Shown piece after piece: positions 6,894-14,039 of a stretch of DNA of 15,046 nt. The position numbers were made by a program, and so were the translations under genes. The notes under the pieces were generated by a model, which did no database searches, was not told where the DNA came from, and saw nothing but the letters and a program-made list of their open reading frames with translations. Position 1 is the first letter of the stretch. Each line of letters starts with the position of its first letter. Origin of the DNA: CAZYMF01 sp964648215 (lineage in GTDB: Bacteria; Desulfobacterota; Binatia; HRBIN30; JACQVA1); NCBI GenBank assembly GCA_964648215.1, contig CAZYMF010000115.1:1-15046 (forward strand). The letters are read 5' to 3'.

Positions 6894-9867
6894 GCTCTCC
6901 CCGTTCCTCGTGTGGATGGCTTTGATGGCCGCCAGCATGAGCTTCGGCCTCGTGCGACGAGGGTGGAGTGCGCCGGACGATCTCGTGGGCCGCCGTATCG
7001 TCGCCGTCGAGTTCGAATCGGCCGAACCCATCGACGTGCCCGGGCTGCTGCGTCTCATGCCCATGCAGGCGGGCGACCGCCTGCGCCGGCAGGACCTGGA
7101 AGAGGCTCGCTGGCGATTGCGGCAGAAGAACGTGTTCACCAGCATCGTTGTCGACACCGAGCCGCGCGGCAGCGATGTCGCGGTGGTCATCCGTGTGAAG
7201 CGGCAAGCGATCGTGGATCGGATAGTGTTTCGCGGCAATCGCGCGATCGCCACGCGGGAGTTGAGGCGACTGGTTCGCATACGGGAGAACGCGCCGTTGA
7301 CGCCGGCGCTGCGCGACTACTCGGTGCGGCGGATCACCCAGCGGTACGACGCCGAAGGCTTCGCGGACGCGGCTGTATCGGTGCGAGTGCAGACGGAGAC
7401 CCCGGGTGAGGTGGACGTCATCTTCGACATCGACGAGGGGCAGCCGCTGCGCGTGGGGGCGGTCGAGGTCGAGGGTCAGCTGCCCATCGCGTCGAACGAC
7501 GTGCGACGCACGATCGAGATCCATGCCGGCGACCGTTACCGGCGAGAGCGGCAGCGGGACGGGACCAAGGCCGTCGTCACCTTGTTCCGGGAGCGGCGTT
7601 ACTATGAAGTACAGGTGGACAGCAAGTGGGAAGTGGACGCCGACAAGACGGGCACGCTGACCTATCACGTTGACCCGGGTCCCCTGTTCGAGGTCGAGTT
7701 CTCGGGGAATCATCACTTCGACGACGAGCATCTCCTGGGCTTGCTGGATCTCAACAAGCGCCCGATCGTCACCGACGGCACCTGGCACGAGTTGGAGCGC
7801 CGGATTCACGCCGCGTATCAGGAAGCCGGCTACTACTTCGCGAAGGTGAATTTGAAGATCGCGCCGGGACCACCGAAGGTCGTCCGCTTCCTCGTCGACG
7901 AAGGGCGCGTCTATCACGTCCATGAAGTGCGCTTCGAGGGCAATCGGGGGCTGTCGGACGGCGACTTGCGCGATCATATGGCGACTCGTCCCCCCAGTTG
8001 GATTCCCTGGCGGTCGGGGGTGCTGGTCGACGACATGTTCGACGACGATCTCAAGCGATTGTGGTACCTCTACCGCAAGCGTGGCTTCGAGTCGGCGGAG
8101 ATCGTCGACGCTCGGCCCGAGTTCGATCGAGAGCGGGGCCGGATCGATCTGACGATCGTCGTCGAAGAAGGCGCGCGGACGATCGTGAGGAAGGTCGAGC
8201 ACGCCGGGCTGCCGCCGGCGAGCGCCCGTTTGCCACCACCGTCGTTCTCCGTTGTTGCGGGGAAACCTTTGGACCCGGATCAAATCGAGAGCGACAAGCA
8301 GGCGCTGCTCGCCCTGCTTGCCAAGGCGGGTTACACGACGGCGACGGTCGAAACGCACGTTGCTACCACGCGGGTCAGTCCCGAGCAGATCGACGCGATC
8401 GTCGACTTCGAGGTGATGCCCGGCCCGCGCCGCTACGTTGGCACCATCATCGTGCAGAACAACGTCGATACGCATTCCAGCGTCCTGCTGCGGGAGCTGC
8501 CCTTCCGGAGCGGCGACCCGCTGGATCCGAGCGGCTTGCTGAAGGGCCAGAGCGAGATTTACAAGCTCAGGCTGTTTCGCAGCGTGACGGTGCGGCCGCT
8601 GCAGAGCGAACGGCAGGCCCCTCCGAGCATCGAGCTGCGCGAAAAGCCCGCGAGCTTGGCGGCGGCATCTACCGGGTCGAGCGGTGAACGCACGGCGCCG
8701 CTGACGCCCGAGCAGCGGAGCGCCGGCGAGATCCTGCAAGGGCAGGTGGGCCCGGCGGGGGGGGCTCCGGAACCGGAATCGAAACCCGGGCAAGTGCCCG
8801 TGGCGGTGACTGTCGCCGAAAAGCCGGCGGGGAGCCTGCAGTACGGTGGCGGCTACAACACGCGCGACGGCTTTCGCGGATTTGCCGAGGTGAGCGACGA
8901 CAATCTACAGGGGCTGGCGCGGCGGTTGAGCCTGCGGGGCGAGTTGAGCCTGCAACCGGGCAGCGTCTCGCCCGACGAGTACCTGGGCAATCTGGGCTTT
9001 CGCGAGCCGCGTCTCGACGACACGAAATGGGCCTTTCGTGTCAACCTCATCGCGCAGCGGTCGACCCGTAGCGTGGACCAGTTCAGCCTGGAGCGGGTTG
9101 CCGTCATCCCGGCCATCGAACGGTACTTCCGGCCGGGTCTGCAGGCCGGGCTCGACCTGCAAGCGGAGCAGGCGCGCATTTTCGATCTGGCTCCGGACGT
9201 CGAGGATTTCAATCCGCGTGATGCCGGCCAGTTGACGACGATCAGCCTGGGGCCGTTCATGGTCTACGACGGGCGCGACGATGCCTTCGTGCCGCACCGC
9301 GGCGTTTTCGATTCACTGCGACTGCGCGTGGCCCCAGGTCAGTTCGGGTCCGAGATTCCCTTCTTCAAGCTGCTGGTGCAACATGCTCAGTACGTGCCGC
9401 TGGCGGACGACTTGACCTTCGTCTACGTGGGCCGCGCCGGCTACGCCGTGCCCTTCGAGAGTGGCGACATTGTTCCGATCCGCGAGCGCTTCTTCCTGGG
9501 TGGTCGAACGACGGTGCGGGGATTCAGCGAGAACTCGATCGGCCCGGTCGGCCCGCATCGCTTCAACTCGCGCGGGCAAGATCTCGGCGGTGGCGACCCG
9601 CTCGGAGGCGACCTCTCGCTGAACCTGAACACGGAGCTGCGCTTCCCGCTGTTTCTGGGCCTTGGCGGTGTCGTCTTCGTCGACGGCGGCGGCGTATATC
9701 TCCAGGATCGGTCGGTCAGCCTAGACGACTTCCGGCGTTCGGTCGGTCTAGGCCTGCGCTACGACACCCCGGTGGGGCCCGTCAGCCTGGACTACGGTTT
9801 CAAGCTCGACCGCCGTCGCGACGAATCGGTCGGGGAAGTGCACTTCAGCATCGGGGCCGTGTTCTGA
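6883..9867 (+). CDS. bamA: Omp85-family outer-membrane assembly protein, BamA/TamA-like, with about seven POTRA domains
   Basis: The 994-residue protein has a signal peptide (about 1-30, ending WSA), a long periplasmic part and a C-terminal 16-strand-type barrel (about 650-994). The barrel carries the family R-G-F motif at 879-881 (TVRGFSENS) and ends in Phe (FSIGAVF), the usual signal for barrel recognition. By reading the repeated beta-alpha-alpha-beta-beta pattern I count seven POTRA-like units, starting near residues 36, 107, 187, 268, 344, 433 and 517. E. coli BamA has five and TamA three. The last unit holds an insert of about 50 residues rich in Gly, Pro, Ser and Glu (about 587-640). 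Such proteins fold and insert barrel proteins into the outer membrane. The start overlaps the tamB stop (ATGAGAAGTAG). Pairing with tamB suggests either that this is the main BamA using TamB as partner, or a TamA equivalent; the POTRA number favours BamA. Confidence 0.93.
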   Translation: MRSRLSPFLVWMALMAASMSFGLVRRGWSAPDDLVGRRIVAVEFESAEPIDVPGLLRLMPMQAGDRLRRQDLEEARWRLRQKNVFTSIVVDTEPRGSDVAVVIRVKRQAIVDRIVFRGNRAIATRELRRLVRIRENAPLTPALRDYSVRRITQRYDAEGFADAAVSVRVQTETPGEVDVIFDIDEGQPLRVGAVEVEGQLPIASNDVRRTIEIHAGDRYRRERQRDGTKAVVTLFRERRYYEVQVDSKWEVDADKTGTLTYHVDPGPLFEVEFSGNHHFDDEHLLGLLDLNKRPIVTDGTWHELERRIHAAYQEAGYYFAKVNLKIAPGPPKVVRFLVDEGRVYHVHEVRFEGNRGLSDGDLRDHMATRPPSWIPWRSGVLVDDMFDDDLKRLWYLYRKRGFESAEIVDARPEFDRERGRIDLTIVVEEGARTIVRKVEHAGLPPASARLPPPSFSVVAGKPLDPDQIESDKQALLALLAKAGYTTATVETHVATTRVSPEQIDAIVDFEVMPGPRRYVGTIIVQNNVDTHSSVLLRELPFRSGDPLDPSGLLKGQSEIYKLRLFRSVTVRPLQSERQAPPSIELREKPASLAAASTGSSGERTAPLTPEQRSAGEILQGQVGPAGGAPEPESKPGQVPVAVTVAEKPAGSLQYGGGYNTRDGFRGFAEVSDDNLQGLARRLSLRGELSLQPGSVSPDEYLGNLGFREPRLDDTKWAFRVNLIAQRSTRSVDQFSLERVAVIPAIERYFRPGLQAGLDLQAEQARIFDLAPDVEDFNPRDAGQLTTISLGPFMVYDGRDDAFVPHRGVFDSLRLRVAPGQFGSEIPFFKLLVQHAQYVPLADDLTFVYVGRAGYAVPFESGDIVPIRERFFLGGRTTVRGFSENSIGPVGPHRFNSRGQDLGGGDPLGGDLSLNLNTELRFPLFLGLGGVVFVDGGGVYLQDRSVSLDDFRRSVGLGLRYDTPVGPVSLDYGFKLDRRRDESVGEVHFSIGAVF

Positions 9868-9876
9868 GGCGCGTCA

Positions 9877-11211
9877 TCACGGTGGACCGCTGGCGGCCAG
9901 ATCGGCCTTCGGCTGCTGTTCGATGCGCACCTTGCTGATACGCCGTCCGTCCATGGCGACGACTGTCATCTTGTAACCTTCGTGGACGACGGCCTCGCCG
10001 CCCTTGGCGATCCGCTTGAGCCTGGCGAGAACGAAGCCCGCCAGCGTCCGGTAGTCAGCCGTTTCCTCCAGAGGCAGACGGTAGCGGTCGTGCAGGTCGC
10101 TGAGCGGAACCGACCCGCGCACCAGCAGGGAGCCGTCGGGAAGCTCCTGCACGTCGAGCTCCTCGTCCACGTCGAACTCATCGCGGATCTCACCGACGAT
10201 CTCTTCCAGCAGGTCCTCGATGGTCACCAGGCCGATGACGGTGCCGAACTCGTTGACGACGATGGCCAGGTGAGTGCGGCGGAGTTGCAGCTCGCGGAGC
10301 AGATCGCTGATCTGCATCGAGTCGGGCACGAAGTAGGCGGGGTGGGTCACCTCGGCCAGCGCTGGTGTCGGCGAGCGCTCCAAGGCACGGAAGAGGTCTT
10401 TGATGTGCACGACGCCGACGATGTGGTCGAGATCGCTCTGGTAAACCGGCACTCGGGAGAATCCGGTCTCGATCAGGTCCTTGGCGAGCGCCGCGGGCGG
10501 AATATCGGTGTCGACGGCATGCATCTCCGAGCGCGGAGTCATGACCTCGCGGACGGAAGTGTCGGTGAACTCGAAGATGCTGTGGATGAGCTTGCGCTCG
10601 TCCTCGTCGAAGATGCCGGCCTCGGCGCCCTCATGAACCAGATGCTTGACCTCATCCTCGGAAACGAAGGGGTCATGCGCCTCATCGTTGCCGAAGAGCA
10701 ACATGACCGCATCGGTGGATTTGGTGAGCAGCGTCACCGCCGGGGCGCAGGTGCGGGCGAACGCGCGGACGATGGGGGCGGCGAAGCAAGCGAGGCTCTC
10801 GCTGCGGCGCAGAGCGACGGATTTCGGCACCAGCTCGCCGAGGACGAGGGTGAAGTAGGAGACGATGAGGACGGTGGCGCCCAGGGCGATCGGGTTGATC
10901 CACGGGGTCAGCCAAGCGGGGACAGTCGCCCGCAGCGACGGTTCCACGAACGCCACCGTGCCGGCGCCGGCGATCACCGACGCCATGGCGCTGACGACGG
11001 TCACGCCGATCTGCACGGCCGCCAGGAAACGGCCCGGATTCTCCTTGAGCGCGGCGAGGGCAGGCGCGCCGCGCCGCTGCTCCTCGAGCAGCTGTGGGAT
11101 GCGGCTGCGCCGGACCGCGACCAAGGCGATCTCCGCAGCCGAGAAGAACCCGTTGATCAGGATCAAGAACAGAATGACCAGCGGTTCCACCCATACGATG
11201 TCGACGTTCAT
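9877..11211 (-). CDS. CNNM/CorC-type membrane protein with CBS pair (HlyC/CorC, UPF0053 family)
   Basis: The 444-residue protein has the full layout of the family. An N-terminal DUF21/CNNM membrane domain (about 1-190) has hydrophobic segments near 8-26, 66-90 and 105-125, with the GFFSAAEIALVA and LGELVPKSVALR motifs. A pair of CBS domains (about 220-340) includes MTPRSEM at 224-230, SRVPVY at 252-257 and GLVTIEDLLEEIVGEI at 327-342. A C-terminal CorC_HlyC domain (about 355-432) follows. Members are inner-membrane proteins linked to magnesium/cobalt export or resistance, with CBS domains binding adenine nucleotides; names such as hemolysin are historical. ATG 11211 has a GGAGG site seven bases upstream (complement of 11219-11223). 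The stop is 9 bases from the converging Omp85 stop with no visible terminator between. It lies 133 bases downstream of spoVR on the same strand and could be read through from it. Confidence 0.93.
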   Translation of the reverse strand: MNVDIVWVEPLVILFLILINGFFSAAEIALVAVRRSRIPQLLEEQRRGAPALAALKENPGRFLAAVQIGVTVVSAMASVIAGAGTVAFVEPSLRATVPAWLTPWINPIALGATVLIVSYFTLVLGELVPKSVALRRSESLACFAAPIVRAFARTCAPAVTLLTKSTDAVMLLFGNDEAHDPFVSEDEVKHLVHEGAEAGIFDEDERKLIHSIFEFTDTSVREVMTPRSEMHAVDTDIPPAALAKDLIETGFSRVPVYQSDLDHIVGVVHIKDLFRALERSPTPALAEVTHPAYFVPDSMQISDLLRELQLRRTHLAIVVNEFGTVIGLVTIEDLLEEIVGEIRDEFDVDEELDVQELPDGSLLVRGSVPLSDLHDRYRLPLEETADYRTLAGFVLARLKRIAKGGEAVVHEGYKMTVVAMDGRRISKVRIEQQPKADLAASGPP

Positions 11212-11218
11212 GGCCTGG

Positions 11219-11223
11219 CCTCC
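11219..11223 (-). promoter_or_regulatory. Ribosome binding site of the CorC-like gene
   Basis: GGAGG on the minus strand, seven bases before ATG 11211, supports that start and is much stronger than the sites before its upstream neighbours spoVR and yhbH. Confidence 0.7.
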
Positions 11224-11273
11224 AGTCGGAGAAGGATAGCTGGCGGCCGCCTCAGCGGTCCAGGGAGAGGGGA

Positions 11274-11298
11274 GACGGGGGCTTCCGGCCGCCCCGTC
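11274..11298. other. Hairpin between spoVR and the CorC-like gene
   Basis: GACGGGG at 11274-11280 and CCCCGTC at 11292-11298 form a perfect 7-bp GC-rich stem with an 11-base loop, 46 bases after the spoVR stop. No T-run follows on the minus strand, where the next bases are C/T-rich (TCTCCCC), so it is not a standard intrinsic terminator. It may slow polymerase or stabilise the 3' end of the spoVR message. A 10-bp palindrome, GGCGGCCGCC, lies close by at 11242-11251. Both could be by-products of the high GC content. Confidence 0.35.
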
Positions 11299-11344
11299 GA
11301 TGGCGTCATCCGAATGAAGCGGCGCCCGGCCGCCGCCGAGGAGG

Positions 11345-12778
11345 TTATTTCAGGCTGCGAGTGGAGAAGCCGCGCTCGTCGTAGGTGAGCAGAGTGCGCT
11401 TCCCCGCCGACAGGGTTTCGAGCGCCACCTCGTGCTGCCACAACTGATGAACGTAGGCCAACGTCTTTTCGGCGGACGCCAGCTGAAGATCGCGGCCGTC
11501 GTGGGCGTGGACGAGGTAGAGGGTGCGGTTGCCACCGAAGTCGGCGTCGTCGACCTTGATGACCGGTACGGTGGCCATGCCCACGTTCTGGAGCAGCACC
11601 TGCTTGACGTCCCGCCAGCTCTCGGTGTCCGCAACCTTGGTGACGACCAAGTCTTCCCCCCGGGTGTCGTGCTGGAAGAGGTCGAGCTCGCGGATCAGCC
11701 GCTCGGTCAGGTGACGCCGGAGGAAGGAGGCGTCGCGGTCGGTCTCGCGCACCTCGAACATCTTCTGGATGCCGGTCTTCTCGGGGTCCCTGTTTTCCTC
11801 GCGCTCCTCCGGCGTCGGGTCGTCCTGCCGGCGTCGGATGTCCTCCCACACCTTGAAGCCGAGGTGGTACGGATTCAAGCCCCCGGGAAACGGCCGGACC
11901 ACCTGGTTGTGCCGGACGATGAATTCCAGCTGGAGGCCGTCGGGAAGATCGAGGCTGTCGAGAATCTGCTTGTGCCAGTAACTGGCCCAGCCCTCGTTCA
12001 TGATCTTCGTTTCGATCTGCGGGATGAAATACTGCGCTTCCTCGTGGACGATGGTTAGCAGGTCCTTCTCCCAATCGGTCAGGTAGGGATTGTGATCGCG
12101 GATGAAGAGCAAGAGGTCCTCGTCGGGCTCGGCGGGGACCTTTCTCAGATCCGGTGCCACGTACTCGGCACGCCGGTGAATCTTCTGGAAAGGGTCCACC
12201 GGCGGCCGTGCGGCCTCGAACAGGTCCCTTCGCACCTCGTCGATCGAGCGCTTGCGAATGGCGAGATTGCGACGGCACTGGAGAGAGAGGGCGTGGGCGG
12301 CGTCGACGATCGCTTCGACCTTTTCCAGGCCGATGCTGGGGTCCTCGACGTAGCGGCGTATCCGAGCCGCGTGTGCCTTGAACGTACTGATGGTGAACTC
12401 GGCCCGCGTGCTGGCGAAGGTGGTGTTGTTCTTGAAAAAGTCGTTGTGGCCGTACACGTGGGCGATGGTCAGGATCTGCAGCAGCAGAGTGTTGTCGCGC
12501 ATCAGGTAGGCGAGCGCGGGATCCGAGTTGATGACCATTTCGTATGGCAGGCCGCTGACGCCGTAGTCGTAGAGGGTCTTCAGCTTCTCGTAGGCCTTGC
12601 CGTACGACCAGTGCGGGTAGTGGGAGGGCATGCCCGAGTAGGCCATGTAGCCGAGCATCTGGTTGTGATCGCAGAGCTCGAACTCCTGTGGGTAGCAGGT
12701 GAGGCCGAAGGACTGCACGCGCTCGCGAATCCGCTCGTCCCACGCCGCGAGATCTTCGATCGAGTACGGGGCGGTCAT
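11345..12778 (-). CDS. spoVR: SpoVR-family protein (YcgB-like)
   Basis: The 477-residue protein matches the SpoVR family along its whole length (Bacillus SpoVR about 468 residues, E. coli YcgB 510). Conserved blocks visible are HWSYGKAYEKL at 56-66, YGHNDFFKNN at 109-118, HEEAQYF at 245-251 and NEGWASYWH at 261-269; the conserved His and Glu residues suggest a metal site, but no activity is established. There is no signal peptide or membrane segment, so it is cytoplasmic. In Bacillus subtilis the gene is needed for normal spore cortex; in non-sporing bacteria it travels with prkA and yeaH/yhbH and is tied to stationary phase or starvation. ATG 12778 follows the yhbH stop by three bases. No clear ribosome site is present, so coupling to yhbH translation is likely. 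The gene ends in TAA with no strong terminator. Confidence 0.96.
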   Translation of the reverse strand: MTAPYSIEDLAAWDERIRERVQSFGLTCYPQEFELCDHNQMLGYMAYSGMPSHYPHWSYGKAYEKLKTLYDYGVSGLPYEMVINSDPALAYLMRDNTLLLQILTIAHVYGHNDFFKNNTTFASTRAEFTISTFKAHAARIRRYVEDPSIGLEKVEAIVDAAHALSLQCRRNLAIRKRSIDEVRRDLFEAARPPVDPFQKIHRRAEYVAPDLRKVPAEPDEDLLLFIRDHNPYLTDWEKDLLTIVHEEAQYFIPQIETKIMNEGWASYWHKQILDSLDLPDGLQLEFIVRHNQVVRPFPGGLNPYHLGFKVWEDIRRRQDDPTPEEREENRDPEKTGIQKMFEVRETDRDASFLRRHLTERLIRELDLFQHDTRGEDLVVTKVADTESWRDVKQVLLQNVGMATVPVIKVDDADFGGNRTLYLVHAHDGRDLQLASAEKTLAYVHQLWQHEVALETLSAGKRTLLTYDERGFSTRSLK

Positions 12779-12781
12779 GAT

Positions 12782-13999
12782 TCAGGACGCGGAACCGGCG
12801 GTGGCTCCGGAGCCTTCGGCGTCGTGGGCGCGGTCCTTGGCGAGGAAGGCACGGAAGCTCGGCCAGATGTCCTCTTTGCGCTCGATCAGGACGGTCTGGA
12901 AGTTATTGGCCTCGAGACGCCGGAAGATGTTCAGCATGGAGCTCTCGTAGTAGCGGGAGCCGAGCGGTTTGATCTCGCCGTAGCCGAAGAGGTTGCAGAC
13001 CTCGGTCAGGTCCTGCGCCGCCCGCAACGCGGTGGGGTTGTCGGAGTCGAAGTTGTCGCCGTCGGAGCAGTGGAAGGCGTACACGTTCCAGAGCGATGGG
13101 TGGTAGCGCTCGGCGATGATTTCGAGCGCCTTCTGGTAGCCGGAGGAGATGAAGGTGCCGCCGGACTCGCCCTTGTGAAAAAATTCTTCCTCGGTCACCT
13201 CTCGGGCCTCTGTGTGATGAGCGATGAAGACGATCTCGACGTTGCGGTACTTCGTGCGGATGAACTGGTAGAGCAGGAAGAAGAAGCTGCGCGCCAGGTA
13301 CTTCTTCATCGTGTCCATCGATCCAGAGGTGTCCATGATGCAGACCACCACGGCGTTGGACTCCTTTTTGAGGTCCGTGACCATGTGGCGGTAGCGAAGG
13401 TCGTCTTCGTGAAACGGGAAGCGCCGCTGCTGATCGTTGCTATAGTGCAGGCCGGTGTGGCGGGTTGCCAGGCGCCGCTTCACCTTGGCCTTCACCGTGT
13501 GGCGCTTGTCGAGGCGAACCCGGATGCCCACCTGCCGATAGCCTTTGCGTTTGCTCAGCTGGGGAGAGGTGATCTCGCGCAGCCGTTTGCGTTCGAGGTC
13601 GGGTAGCTCGAGGTCCTCGAACATGATGTCGATCAGCTCGTCGAGGGTGACATCGGTCTCGTAGTAGTCGACCCCCGGCCGATCGCCCGCTTTGTCGGGT
13701 GGCCCCTGGCCGTCGCTCTGCGCCTTGCCGACGACCTGGCCCGGCCGCGTATTGCCGTCGCCTTGCGCTACGCCGGAAGCATTGTCACCGAAGACGAACC
13801 GATACTCCTTGATTCCCCGGATCGGCACCTTGATGACGCGTTCTCGGTCTTTGCCGATGATGGACTCTTCGGCGATGATGTCGGCGATGTTCTCGCGGAT
13901 GGATTGCCGGATCTTCTGCCGATGGCGCAGGCGGTCCCCTGCGGCGCGATCACTGCGCTGCGCGTCGGAGTGGCGAAACGGCCGGAAAATCGTGTCCAT
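12782..13999 (-). CDS. yhbH: YhbH/YeaH-family protein (DUF444) with a VWA-like domain
   Basis: The 405-residue protein belongs to DUF444. Its N-terminal third (about 18-70) has the block RHRQKIRQSIRENIADII, then EESIIG and IKVPIRGIKEYRF, closer to Bacillus YhbH than to E. coli YeaH. A Gly/Asp/Gln-rich linker follows (about 71-108). The C-terminal half is a von Willebrand factor A-like fold with the metal-site motif DTSGSM at 223-228, GGTF around 280-283 and CSDGDN at 311-316. Its molecular role is not known; it is thought to work with the kinase PrkA and SpoVR. The start ATG 13999 fits the family N-terminus; the frame runs 66 codons further upstream into prkA in a Ser/Thr/Arg-rich shadow. It lies 40 bases after the prkA stop, with no good ribosome site. 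In the cell it should be cytoplasmic. Confidence 0.95.
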   Translation of the reverse strand: MDTIFRPFRHSDAQRSDRAAGDRLRHRQKIRQSIRENIADIIAEESIIGKDRERVIKVPIRGIKEYRFVFGDNASGVAQGDGNTRPGQVVGKAQSDGQGPPDKAGDRPGVDYYETDVTLDELIDIMFEDLELPDLERKRLREITSPQLSKRKGYRQVGIRVRLDKRHTVKAKVKRRLATRHTGLHYSNDQQRRFPFHEDDLRYRHMVTDLKKESNAVVVCIMDTSGSMDTMKKYLARSFFFLLYQFIRTKYRNVEIVFIAHHTEAREVTEEEFFHKGESGGTFISSGYQKALEIIAERYHPSLWNVYAFHCSDGDNFDSDNPTALRAAQDLTEVCNLFGYGEIKPLGSRYYESSMLNIFRRLEANNFQTVLIERKEDIWPSFRAFLAKDRAHDAEGSGATAGSAS

Positions 14000-14039
14000 G
14001 GCGCGCCAGAGAGAGCCCGGAGATTGCTTCCGCGCAGTA

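Noticed and set aside
6805..8793. 662-codon open frame on the minus strand, antisense to tamB end and the Omp85 gene
   Set aside because: It lies opposite a gene with clear POTRA repeats, is rich in Arg, His and Pro with no domain pattern, and long antisense frames are common in high-GC genes.
9982..11388. 468-codon open frame on the + strand opposite the CorC-like gene
   Set aside because: The other strand has a full CNNM-CBS-CorC protein; this frame is Asp/Gly/Glu/Arg-rich with no recognisable motif.
11208..12743. 511-codon frame on the same strand as spoVR in another phase
   Set aside because: Extremely Arg/Pro/Gly-rich; it is the +1 shadow of spoVR, whose own frame shows all conserved blocks.
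12092..13606. 504-codon open frame on the + strand opposite spoVR and yhbH
   Set aside because: Val/Gly/Glu/Ala-rich composition typical of the antisense of a high-GC gene; the opposite strand carries conserved SpoVR and YhbH motifs throughout.
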